A program made the position numbers and the translations under genes. Under the pieces are notes generated by a model. It saw only the letters and a list, made by a program, of their open reading frames with translations. It was not told where the DNA came from and ran no database searches. Of a DNA stretch of 40,412 nt, positions 22,709 through 29,310 are shown in pieces. The first letter of the stretch is position 1. Each line of letters starts with the position of its first letter. The stretch comes from Scatomorpha gallistercoris (GTDB lineage: Bacteria > Bacillota > Clostridia > Oscillospirales > Oscillospiraceae), in assembly GCA_018713005.1 (NCBI GenBank), contig DVFX01000006.1, forward strand, positions 1 through 40,412. The letters are read 5' to 3'.

Positions 22709-23083
22709 ATGATAGACTTTGAAAACGCCGATTTCCTGAAGCTCCGCCCCGTGGACTACGACCACTATGCCGACAAAGTGGACCAGCTGCTCATTGACGG
22801 CGAAGAGCCGATAGCCGCCTTCCAGACCGTGCGAGACGGGCTCGTATTCACCAACATGCGAGTCATCGCCATCAACATCCAGGGCGTAACCGGCAAGCGC
22901 CGCGACTTCACAAGCCTGCCGTACAAGCGCATCCAGGCCTTCTCAATCGAGACCTCCGGCGTCTTTGACATAGACAGCGAGCTGGAACTCTGGTTCTCCG
23001 GCCTCGGCAAGGTCAGATTCGAGTTCACCTCCCGCGTCGACGCCGCAGAGCTCTGCCGCATTATCGCAAGCTATACACTGTAA
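22709..23083 (+). CDS. bacterial PH-domain protein
   Basis: The 124-residue protein is one bacterial pleckstrin-homology fold (bPH_1, PF08000 type), with EEPIAAFQTVRDGLVFTNMR, KRRDFTSLPYKRIQAFSIET and GLGKVRFEFTSRVDAAEL. Such proteins form oligomeric rings in structures, but their role is not known. It is the second gene of an operon with the DUF362 gene and has an AAAGGAGG ribosome site. Confidence 0.88.
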   Translation: MIDFENADFLKLRPVDYDHYADKVDQLLIDGEEPIAAFQTVRDGLVFTNMRVIAINIQGVTGKRRDFTSLPYKRIQAFSIETSGVFDIDSELELWFSGLGKVRFEFTSRVDAAELCRIIASYTL

Positions 23084-23095
23084 CCGGTAAACAAA

Positions 23096-23123
23096 AATGG
23101 CCGCGCCAAAAGGCGCGGCCATT
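23096..23123. terminator. hairpin after the PH-domain gene
   Basis: Perfect 12-bp stem AATGGCCGCGCC / GGCGCGGCCATT with an AAAA loop. The plus-strand tail is poor in T, while on the minus strand TTTTTGTTT follows, so it may stop read-through from the tRNA genes as well as ending the PH operon. Confidence 0.7.
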
Positions 23124-23163
23124 GCCGTGTATGTGGTGCTGACGCAAAAGACGGCGTTTGTTC

Positions 23164-23208
23164 TAAAAGAAAAACGCCGCCGCGAAAGATATACAGTCCG
23201 CGACGACG
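23164..23208 (-). terminator. terminator of the tRNA cluster
   Basis: On the minus strand the arms CGTCGTCGCG and CGCGGCGGCG pair with two G-U pairs and are followed by TTTTTCTTTT, directly after the tRNA-Val CCA end. Confidence 0.83.
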
Positions 23209-23285
23209 TGGTGGAGACTGCTGGACTCGAACCAGTGACCTCCTGCGTGTGAAGCAGGCGCTCTAACCTGCTGAGCTAAGCCTCC
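23209..23285 (-). tRNA. tRNA-Val (anticodon CAC), CCA encoded
   Basis: The minus strand reads GGAGGCTTAGCTCAGCAGG at the 5' end, with the anticodon arm CCTGC-TTCACAC-GCAGG (CAC), the T arm CTGGTTCGAGTCCAG and an acceptor stem closing with AGTCTCC plus A and CCA. Confidence 0.93.
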
Positions 23286-23304
23286 ATAGAGGGCGAATAT
23301 TTTT

Positions 23305-23379
23305 TGGTGACCCGTACGGGATTCGAACCCATGTTACCGCCGTGAAAGGGCGGTGTCTTAACCACTTGACCAACGGGCC
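23305..23379 (-). tRNA. tRNA-Glu (anticodon TTC), CCA encoded
   Basis: The 5' end is GGCCCGTTGGTCAAGTGG, the anticodon arm CCGCC-CTTTCAC-GGCGG (TTC), the T arm TGGGTTCGAATCCCG, and the acceptor closes with ACGGGTC, A and CCA. Confidence 0.95.
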
Positions 23380-23411
23380 TTATAGGTTCGGGGCGCCATA
23401 GGCGCCCCGAA

Positions 23412-23488
23412 TGGTAGCGGCGACTGGATTCGAACCGGTGACACTTCGGGTATGAACCGAATGCTCTGGCCAACTGAGCTACGCCGCC
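23412..23488 (-). tRNA. tRNA-Met (anticodon CAT, elongator type), CCA encoded
   Basis: The 5' end is GGCGGCGTAGCTCAGTTGG, the anticodon arm TTCGG-TTCATAC-CCGAA (CAT), the T arm CCGGTTCGAATCCAG with a closing mismatch, and CCA at the end. It lacks the C1-A72 mismatch and the three G-C pairs of initiator tRNA, so it is called elongator Met; the first pair is G-U. Confidence 0.92.
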
Positions 23489-23502
23489 AAAAGGCAAAGT
23501 GA

Positions 23503-23531
23503 ATTATACCCGAGGCAAGCTGTTTTGTCAA
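23503..23531 (-). promoter_or_regulatory. consensus promoter of the tRNA cluster
   Basis: On the minus strand TTGACA (23526-23531), exactly 17 bases, TATAAT (23503-23508); both boxes are perfect. The rest of the gap up to 23743 is GC-rich and shows nothing I can name. Confidence 0.93.
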
Positions 23532-23743
23532 CAGTTTTTTCATTTTTTCCTTAAAAATTTTTCAAGGCGGGAACAAGTTGACATAACATCGCGAAGCGCC
23601 GCCGTATTCGGCCCTCTGCTCCCCTGCAGGGTGCGGCGCGTCCGCTTGCCGCCCTGCCGCCGCAGCGCCGGGCGCACGGCCGCCGCCTTGGCATTTACTG
23701 TATTTGTATTGCAGGCACACCCCCTCCGCGCGTGAATTAATGC

Positions 23744-23770
23744 TTGACAAATCCTTCGTGTTGCTATAAC
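23744..23770 (+). promoter_or_regulatory. promoter of the SCIFF gene
   Basis: TTGACA (23744-23749) and TATAAC (23765-23770) with a TGC just before the -10 box (extended -10). The spacer is 15 bases, short but compatible with the extended -10. Confidence 0.6.
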
Positions 23771-23829
23771 CTTTTAGGAGTAATATCCCGCCCTTATGGG
23801 CTAGACTTTATAAATAGGAGTGTATCGAA

Positions 23830-23976
23830 ATGAAAAGGATAAAGACTCTCGAGACCCGCAACCTCTGCGCGAGCGCCGTCAACGGCGGCTGCGGCGAGTG
23901 CCAGACCTCCTGCCAGAGCGCCTGCAAGACCAGCTGCGGCGTGGCCAACCAGCCCTGCGAGAACAAGAAGGCCTGA
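23830..23976 (+). CDS. SCIFF ranthipeptide precursor
   Basis: The 48-residue peptide starts MKRIKTLETRNLC and contains GGCGECQTSCQSACKTSCGV, the signature of SCIFF (six cysteines in forty-five residues; here seven Cys at 13, 21, 24, 28, 32, 36 and 43). SCIFF is the most conserved ribosomal natural-product precursor of Clostridia; its cysteines become thioether-linked to non-alpha carbons by a radical SAM maturase, which is encoded at 24251. Its biological role is unknown. TAGGAG lies before the ATG. A terminator follows directly, so precursor and maturase may be expressed at different levels. Confidence 0.95.
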   Translation: MKRIKTLETRNLCASAVNGGCGECQTSCQSACKTSCGVANQPCENKKA

Positions 23977-23989
23977 GCCACAGGCAAGT

Positions 23990-24020
23990 AAAAATGCCGC
24001 CGGTTTTCGGCGGCATTTTT
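23990..24020 (+). terminator. terminator of the SCIFF gene
   Basis: Stem TGCCGCCG / CGGCGGCA (23995-24002, 24008-24015), with A-run before and TTTTT after. It lies between precursor and maturase genes. Confidence 0.85.
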
Positions 24021-24031
24021 AATGGGGCTTT

Positions 24032-24181
24032 CGCGCTCTGCGGAGCGCGGAGGTGGAAACCCTTGATAGGGTTTCCACCTCACCCCCTTCCTGATCTCTT
24101 TTTGGCATAGAGAATTTCGCTCGCTGCGGCGAGCGACCGGAGGCGCTGCCTCCGGACTCCGCCACCTTTTGAAAAAGGTGG
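24032..24181. repeat. cluster of five perfect hairpins between SCIFF and its maturase
   Basis: Five inverted repeats follow one another: CGCGCTC/GAGCGCG (24032-24049), a 13-bp stem GAGGTGGAAACCC/GGGTTTCCACCTC (24050-24081), TCGCTCGC/GCGAGCGA (24117-24136), CCGGAGGC/GCCTCCGG (24137-24155) and CCACCTTTT/AAAAGGTGG (24162-24181). The first two and the third and fourth abut. No coding frame is supported here. This has the look of a dispersed palindromic element (REP or MITE-like); no second copy is in the window. Confidence 0.75.
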
Positions 24182-24250
24182 ACGAAAACTTCAGTTTAGG
24201 GTGCGAAATGCGCGCACTTTAGAAAACTTAAGCTAAATTGGGGAGAGAAT

Positions 24251-25633
24251 ATGGTTCATCAGTACAAATTTGACGGGCAGGGCGTAGTGCTGGACACCTG
24301 CTCCGGGGCGGTGCATCTGGTTGACGATGTGGCCTACGACATCATCGAGCTCTGGCCGGACAGCACGCCCGGTGAGATTGAGCGCGTTATCATGGAGCGC
24401 TACGGCGGCCGCGAGGACGTCACCGTGGAGGAAGTGCGCGAGTGCATCTCCGACGTAGCCGCGCTCGTAGACGCGAAGCAGCTCTACACGCCGGATACAT
24501 ACGAGGGCATAGCCGGTGAGTTCAAACAGCGTCAGGCCGGCGTCGTCAAGGCGCTGTGTCTCCACGTCGCGCACACCTGCAATCTCAACTGCTCCTACTG
24601 CTTCGCCAGCCAGGGCAAGTACCACGGCGAGAGAGCAATAATGAGCTACGAGGTCGGCAAGCGCGCGCTCGACTTCCTCGTCGAGAGCAGCGGGAACCGC
24701 ACCAACCTCGAGGTCGACTTCTTCGGCGGCGAACCGCTGATGAACTGGGACGTGGTCAAGCAGCTCGTAGCCTACGCGCGCAGTATCGAGCCCGAGACGG
24801 GCAAGCACTTCCGCTTCACGCTGACGACCAACGGCGTGCTGCTCGACGACGAAGTCACGGACTTCTGCAACCGCGAAATGCACAACGTCGTGCTCTCGCT
24901 GGACGGACGGCCCGAGGTCAACGACCGCTTCCGCGTCGACGTGGCCGGAAACGGCAGCTACAAGCGCATCGTGCCGAACTTCCAGCGCTTTGTGCAGAAG
25001 CGAGGCGACAAGGAGTACTACATGCGCGGCACATACACGCACTACAACACCGACTTCACGCGCGACCTCTTCCACATGGCAGACCTGGGCTTCGACCGCC
25101 TGAGCATGGAGCCGGTGGTCTGTCCGCCCGACGACCCCTGCGCGCTGACCGAGGAAGATTTGCCCGTGCTCTACGAGCAGTATGAGATCCTCGCCCGCGA
25201 GATGCTCAAGCGTGCGCGCGAGGGGCACCCGCTGGTGTTCTACCACTACATGATAGACCTCAAGCACGGTCCGTGCATATACAAGCGCATCTCCGGCTGC
25301 GGCGCGGGCACCGAGTACATGGCCGTCACGCCCTGGGGCGAGCTCTTCCCCTGCCACCAGTTCGTCGGCGAGGAAAAGTACAGCCTCGGCAACATCTGGG
25401 ACGGCATTCAGCACCCCGAGATTCAGGACGAGTTCCGCGCCTGCAACGCCTATTCGCGCGAGGCCTGCCTCGACTGCTGGGCGCGCCTCTACTGCTCCGG
25501 AGGCTGCGCCGCGAACAGCTACCATGCCACGGGCAGCGTCAACGGAGTCTACGAATACGGCTGCGAGCTCTTCAAAAAGCGCATCGAGTGCGCTATATGG
25601 TACCAGGCGATGCTCGCCGGGGACGCCGAGTAA
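24251..25633 (+). CDS. SCIFF radical SAM maturase
   Basis: The 460-residue enzyme has an N-terminal precursor-recognition region (1-95), the radical SAM motif CNLNCSYC (Cys110, 114, 117), the GGEPLMNWD and TTNGVLL motifs of the TIM barrel, and a C-terminal SPASM domain (about 345-446: SGCGAGTEYMAVTPWGELFPC, then CLDCWARLYCSGGC and YGCELFKKRIEC) that binds two further [4Fe-4S] clusters. It forms the thioether crosslinks of SCIFF. It follows SCIFF after a terminator and a hairpin cluster, and its stop overlaps the next ATG (TAATG). Ribosome site GGGGAGAG. Confidence 0.95.
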   Translation: MVHQYKFDGQGVVLDTCSGAVHLVDDVAYDIIELWPDSTPGEIERVIMERYGGREDVTVEEVRECISDVAALVDAKQLYTPDTYEGIAGEFKQRQAGVVKALCLHVAHTCNLNCSYCFASQGKYHGERAIMSYEVGKRALDFLVESSGNRTNLEVDFFGGEPLMNWDVVKQLVAYARSIEPETGKHFRFTLTTNGVLLDDEVTDFCNREMHNVVLSLDGRPEVNDRFRVDVAGNGSYKRIVPNFQRFVQKRGDKEYYMRGTYTHYNTDFTRDLFHMADLGFDRLSMEPVVCPPDDPCALTEEDLPVLYEQYEILAREMLKRAREGHPLVFYHYMIDLKHGPCIYKRISGCGAGTEYMAVTPWGELFPCHQFVGEEKYSLGNIWDGIQHPEIQDEFRACNAYSREACLDCWARLYCSGGCAANSYHATGSVNGVYEYGCELFKKRIECAIWYQAMLAGDAE

Positions 25634-26958
25634 TGGACGCGCCTATCTGCCGCTTCGTACGCGAATATGCCGCGGGCGGCATCTCGCGGCTGCACATGCC
25701 GGGCCACAAGGGAGTGGGTCCCATAGGCTGCGAAGCAGTTGACATAACTGAAATAGCCGGAGCCGACGACCTCTCATGCCCCGACGGCATAATTGCCGGG
25801 AGCGAGCACAACGCCACGGCGCTCTTCGGCTCGCGCGCGACGTTCTACTCCACCGGCGGCAGCAGCCAGTGCGTAAAAGCCATGCTGCTGCTCTGCTCCC
25901 GCCGCTCAAAAAGCCGCACAGTGCTCGCCGCGCGCAATGTACACAAGAGCTTTATGTACGCCTGCGCGCTTCTGGACTTGATACCGGAATGGCTGTGCGG
26001 CGAGGAAACGAGCTCGCTGTGCTCCTGTCCCGTCGGGGCCGAAGAGCTCGAGAGAGCGCTCTCCGGCATGGATGAAATGCCGTGTGCTGTTTACATAACT
26101 ACACCTGATTATCTCGGAGGCATGCAGGATGTGCGCACCCTGGCCGGCGTCGCCCATGCGCACGGCGTCCCGCTCGTCGTGGACAATGCCCACGGCGCGT
26201 ATCTCAGGTTCCTCCCGGAGGACGCGCACCCGCTCTCGCTCGGCGCCGACATGTGCTGCGACAGCGCGCACAAGACGCTGGGTGTGCTCACAGGCGGCGC
26301 CTATCTGCACGTCTCGAGGCAGAGCGCCTGGGATTTTGAGTCCGATGCGCGCGAAGCGCTCGGCGTTTTCGGCTCATCGAGCCCGTCATACCTCGTTATG
26401 CAGTCTCTAGACGCGATGAACGTCCGTCTCTCATCGACCTACCGCTCTGAATTGGCCGCTTGTGTGGAAAAGCTCTGCGCGCTCAAAAACCTCCTGGCAG
26501 AGGCCGGTCTGCCTGTAGCCGAATCCGACCCCCTGCGGCTGACCGTCGCCGCACACAGCTTTGGGCGGCGTGGATACGACATGGCGGACGCGCTGCGCGC
26601 CCATAAGGTTGAGCCGGAGTTTGCCGACCGCGACTACCTGGTCATGATGTTCACACCGGACACAGACGAGGCGGCGTACAGACGCGTCGAAGCGGCCCTG
26701 ACCGGAATTGCCCCCGGTGTCCCCTTCCCCGCCCTGAAGGCGCCTCGTGCCTCTGAGCGCGTCCTGACGCCGCGCGAAGCCATGCTCGCTCCACGCGAGT
26801 CTGTACCCGCCTCGCTTGCAGCAGGCCGTGTCAGCGCGTCTGCCGCAGTATCCTGCCCGCCGGCGATACCCGTTGCAGTCATGGGCGAGCTTATCACGCA
26901 TGAGCACACCGTGCTGCTCCGCAGCCTCGGCATAGACAGCGTGGACGTAGTAAAATAG
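25633..26958 (+). CDS. Orn/Lys/Arg decarboxylase family PLP protein
   Basis: The 441-residue protein has HMPGHKG near the N-terminus (21-27), YSTGGSSQC, VDNAHGAYL (Asp184) and the PLP lysine in DSAHKTLGVLTGGAY (Lys214), all marks of the fold-type-I Orn/Lys/Arg decarboxylase family (COG1982), shorter than the E. coli inducible enzymes and like the YaaO group. The C-terminal 90 residues (rich in Ala/Arg/Ser) differ from the family and are of unclear fold. The ATG overlaps the maturase stop codon, so the two are translationally coupled. Substrate unknown; decarboxylation of a basic amino acid or an arginine-like compound is inferred. Confidence 0.85.
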   Translation: MDAPICRFVREYAAGGISRLHMPGHKGVGPIGCEAVDITEIAGADDLSCPDGIIAGSEHNATALFGSRATFYSTGGSSQCVKAMLLLCSRRSKSRTVLAARNVHKSFMYACALLDLIPEWLCGEETSSLCSCPVGAEELERALSGMDEMPCAVYITTPDYLGGMQDVRTLAGVAHAHGVPLVVDNAHGAYLRFLPEDAHPLSLGADMCCDSAHKTLGVLTGGAYLHVSRQSAWDFESDAREALGVFGSSSPSYLVMQSLDAMNVRLSSTYRSELAACVEKLCALKNLLAEAGLPVAESDPLRLTVAAHSFGRRGYDMADALRAHKVEPEFADRDYLVMMFTPDTDEAAYRRVEAALTGIAPGVPFPALKAPRASERVLTPREAMLAPRESVPASLAAGRVSASAAVSCPPAIPVAVMGELITHEHTVLLRSLGIDSVDVVK

Positions 26959-26961
26959 CGC

Positions 26962-26993
26962 AAAGTGCGGATGGTAAACCGTCCGCGCTTTTT
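26962..26993 (+). terminator. terminator of the maturase-decarboxylase operon
   Basis: A long stem AAAGTGCGGATGGT / ACCGTCCGCGCTTT with two G-U pairs, followed by TT. Confidence 0.82.
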
Positions 26994-27180
26994 GTCACGC
27001 CAAACCGTTTCACGGCCAAAAGCCGGCGACGGGCACGGGCTTTTTCCCAGCAAAACAAATAATTCCTGCGCACTTAACATTTGTGTAACAATTTGCTTGT
27101 TTTTCGTGTAACATATCCTTGGTAACATAATACTCGCAAGAGACAGTTTCATCTTTTTCATTTTGTCCTCATTCCATAGG

Positions 27181-27217
27181 GAGGCCGCCCCGCAGTTCCG
27201 GGGCGGCCTCTTTCTTT
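27181..27217 (+). terminator. orphan plus-strand terminator
   Basis: Perfect 12-bp stem GAGGCCGCCCCG / CGGGGCGGCCTC followed by TTTCTTT. The decarboxylase operon already has its own terminator 190 bases upstream. Confidence 0.8.
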
Positions 27218-27284
27218 GTGCGGGCTCTTACTTTTGCCCTCCTTTTCACTTTGGCGGCCTAACTGCAATCCACACATACACAGC

Positions 27285-27316
27285 AAAAAGGCGGGCGTGA
27301 ATACACGTCCGCCTTT
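27285..27316 (-). terminator. terminator of the nickel-protein operon
   Basis: Stem AAAGGCGGGCGTG / CACGTCCGCCTTT with loop AATA and one G-U pair. On the minus strand TTTTTG follows, 10 bases after the stop codon at 27326. Confidence 0.85.
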
Positions 27317-27325
27317 GGCATTTGC

Positions 27326-27793
27326 TCAGAGCTTTTTGAGCTTCTCAATACTCGTGAAGAGGGGCAGCTGCTTTTCAAGCAGGGTCCGCAGCTCGTCGAG
27401 CTCGCCCTCGATTAGGTCGCGCTTTTGCAGCAGCGTCACCAGCGGGCCGTAGACCAGCAGCAGCAGGTCCTTTGTCTCGAAGCCGCAGTAGAACTCCGTG
27501 TACGGGATGAAGCTGCGCGCCGTGCGCATGCCCACATTGTTGAAGCTTATCCTTATGTCGTCGGAAACCTTTATCTTGTCCTTGCCCTCGAGAAGCTTGG
27601 CCGCCTGCTTGTCGAAGGGGTTCCTCTGTCCGGGCCTGCGGTCTTTGAACACTCCCTTTCCCCTGTTCAGGCGCAAGCGCATCTTGGCCCTGGACACCAG
27701 CACATTGCGGGCCTCCAGCGCCTGGCTAACCTGCGTCAACAGGGCGCTCTGGTTGTAGGAGCTCAGCCGGAATACAAACGTCGTATCGCTCAT
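27326..27793 (-). CDS. unknown protein in a nickel-protein operon
   Basis: I do not recognise this 155-residue protein. It has a basic middle (residues about 37-63, RMRLRLNRGKGVFKDRRPG), a short predicted beta part (KIKVSDDIRISFNNVGMRTA), and a Leu-rich helical C-terminus that may be a coiled coil (LLVYGPLVTLLQKRDLIEGE and on). There is a single Cys and no His cluster. Its ATG overlaps the stop codon of the CooT-like gene by four bases (ATGA), so it is translationally coupled to a nickel protein. It may be a partner or regulator of the nickel-dependent system encoded next door; this is inference from position alone. Confidence 0.7.
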   Translation of the reverse strand: MSDTTFVFRLSSYNQSALLTQVSQALEARNVLVSRAKMRLRLNRGKGVFKDRRPGQRNPFDKQAAKLLEGKDKIKVSDDIRISFNNVGMRTARSFIPYTEFYCGFETKDLLLLVYGPLVTLLQKRDLIEGELDELRTLLEKQLPLFTSIEKLKKL

Positions 27794-27990
27794 TGCGCGT
27801 TTTCCACAGTCTCGATGAGGATTATGTTGTGGGTGAGGTCAACGCTCTTGAGGTTGCCCGTCACAATCTTCCTCGCCCCGAGCATGTCGGTGAGGGTTAT
27901 GGTGTTGTTCTCTACGGAAATACCGGAGACATAGTTCATAAGCGGCCTGCGCTCGGTTCCGACGAGTTCAAAGGCATCGGAAAGGCACAT
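27790..27990 (-). CDS. CooT family nickel-binding protein
   Basis: The 66-residue protein starts MCLSDAF and has the small beta-fold pattern of CooT (PF10133): GISVENNTITLTDMLGARK, then LKSVDLTHNIILIE. In Rhodospirillum CooT the Cys at position 2 binds nickel at the dimer interface, and it is kept here. CooT supports maturation of nickel carbon monoxide dehydrogenase. The gene follows the His-rich gene by one base, with AAAGGAGG inside it, and overlaps the next gene by four bases. A nickel role is strongly supported by the divergent CooC-like gene. Confidence 0.85.
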   Translation of the reverse strand: MCLSDAFELVGTERRPLMNYVSGISVENNTITLTDMLGARKIVTGNLKSVDLTHNIILIETVENAQ

Positions 27991-27991
27991 G

Positions 27992-28306
27992 TCAATTCTC
28001 CTCCTTTACCAGCTGAAGGGCTTCCTCCAGCTTGTCGTTGCAGTGTCCAAAGTAGTGTACGGCGTCGCCCAGCAGGTTCGCCGCCTCGTGCTTGCCCTGC
28101 TTTTCCAGGGCATGCGCAATATTGTGCAGCTCTTCGGCGTGCGAGCGGTTGTGCTCGAGCATATAGGTCATGAGGGCCAGGGTCTGCTCCGGCGTGAGCT
28201 CGGGCGCGCCCTCGTGCGTGTGCTCGTGGTGGCAAGCGTGCTCGTGCGCGTGTTCATGCCCGCCGGCGTGTTCGCCAAAGTGCAGAAGAGTTTTGTTGTG
28301 GGGCAT
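27992..28306 (-). CDS. histidine-rich putative metal-binding protein
   Basis: The 104-residue protein has nine His between residues 13 and 31 (HAGGHEHAHEHACHHEHTHE), with one Cys, then two long helices (about 38-102) that also carry scattered His. The make-up recalls nickel storage or delivery proteins such as CooJ, which also couples a His-rich stretch to a coiled coil, though the order of parts differs and no clear homology is claimed. It is the first gene of a three-gene operon with the CooT-like gene. AAAGGAGG precedes the ATG. Confidence 0.8.
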   Translation of the reverse strand: MPHNKTLLHFGEHAGGHEHAHEHACHHEHTHEGAPELTPEQTLALMTYMLEHNRSHAEELHNIAHALEKQGKHEAANLLGDAVHYFGHCNDKLEEALQLVKEEN

Positions 28307-28328
28307 GCTATCCCTCCTTTTTTTGTTT

Positions 28329-28357
28329 ATTATACAGCCTGGGGCTCATATAATCAA
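28329..28357 (-). promoter_or_regulatory. promoter of the His-rich-CooT operon
   Basis: On the minus strand TTGATT (28352-28357), 17 bases, TATAAT (28329-28334), 23 bases before the start codon. Confidence 0.85.
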
Positions 28358-28407
28358 GCGTATAAACTGCGTTAACCCCCTTATATGTCGCAAAGTAATT
28401 AAGGAAT

Positions 28408-28436
28408 TTGAAACAATCTACAAAAATATTTAGTAT
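28408..28436 (+). promoter_or_regulatory. likely promoter of the CooC-dehydratase operon
   Basis: TTGAAA (28408-28413), 17 bases, TAGTAT (28431-28436). The region is AT-rich and another weaker pair (TTGTAA, 17 bases, TAAGCT) lies nearer the gene, so the exact start is open. Confidence 0.55.
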
Positions 28437-28527
28437 TATTCGCTGTTTATCTTGTAAATTGTCTTAAAGTATGCTAAGCTTTTGTCAAGCGTTCCAAAGC
28501 TCTTTAAAATGTAGAGGAGGGCTGCGT

Positions 28528-29295
28528 ATGAATGAACGCAATGCCAAGATAGTCGCGCTCGCCGGGAAGGGCGGCGTGGGCAAGACGTCCCTGGCGGCAA
28601 GCATCGTCAGGGTAATCACGGAGGACCGGCCCGGTTCCCGAGTGCTTGCCATAGACGCCGACCCGGCCGTCGGCCTCTCTACCGCTCTTGGCATCACCGT
28701 CACGAGCACGCTCGACGACATACGCCGTGCGGTGATAAAGAGCGCCGAGGACGGCCGCCCGCGCGAGGCCATAGAAATGCTCAACGAGTCGCGTTTCCGC
28801 ATATTCGACACGATGGTGGATACAAACGGCTTCTCCTTCCTGGCCATAGGGCGCCCGGAGAACGAAGGCTGCTATTGCAGCGTCAACGCCTACCTGAAGG
28901 AGGTCGTCGGCATGCTGGCCCACGACTTCGACTACGTCGTCATAGACGGCGAGGCGGGCATTGAGCAGATACAGCGCCGCGTCATGGAGAAAGTCAGCCA
29001 CCTGATCCTTATTTCCGACCAGAGCCGGAAGGGCACCCACGTCGCCGAGACTATAAAGCAGGTCGCCGACGAAATGGTCATGTACGACAGGATAGGCGCG
29101 ATAATAAACCGCGTCACGAACCCCGAGCTCAACCGGTACATCGAGATACCCGGAGTCGAAATACTCGCGTACATAGAGTCGGACGAGGCCCAGGCGGCCA
29201 ACGACATTCAGGGCAAGAGCGTGTTCGCCCTGCCCGAGGACAGCAAAGTACTTTACGGAGTGAGGGAAGCGCTCCGCAAAATAGAGATCTTATAA
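28528..29295 (+). CDS. CooC-like nickel-insertion ATPase
   Basis: The 255-residue protein is a MinD/SIMIBI-type ATPase with a deviant Walker A, GKGGVGKTS (residues 13-21), a switch segment DADPAVGL (43-50) and a CxC pair in GCYCSVN (Cys115, Cys117). CooC dimers bind nickel or zinc by this CxC at their interface and use ATP to deliver nickel to CO dehydrogenase or acetyl-CoA synthase (AcsF). The ATG at 28528 has AGGAGG upstream; an upstream frame extension lacks one. No CO dehydrogenase gene is in the window; the genes that follow encode dehydratase-type reductase parts and an ACS-like protein. Confidence 0.88.
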   Translation: MNERNAKIVALAGKGGVGKTSLAASIVRVITEDRPGSRVLAIDADPAVGLSTALGITVTSTLDDIRRAVIKSAEDGRPREAIEMLNESRFRIFDTMVDTNGFSFLAIGRPENEGCYCSVNAYLKEVVGMLAHDFDYVVIDGEAGIEQIQRRVMEKVSHLILISDQSRKGTHVAETIKQVADEMVMYDRIGAIINRVTNPELNRYIEIPGVEILAYIESDEAQAANDIQGKSVFALPEDSKVLYGVREALRKIEIL

Positions 29296-29310
29296 GAGAG
29301 GTGTGAACAT

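Larger units (their letters stand above)
26994..27325. other. gene-free stretch with an orphan terminator and GTAAC elements
   Basis: No supported gene. Three GTAACA elements lie at 27085, 27108 and 27122, in AT-rich sequence, followed about 55 bases later by a strong plus-strand terminator (27181-27217) that belongs to no visible gene. A small RNA ending there is possible but no convincing promoter was found. Confidence 0.4.

Noticed and set aside
24233..25525. 430-codon minus-strand frame over the SCIFF maturase
   Set aside because: Fully antisense to a gene with the radical SAM and SPASM motifs; Val/Ala/Leu-rich translation with no domain.
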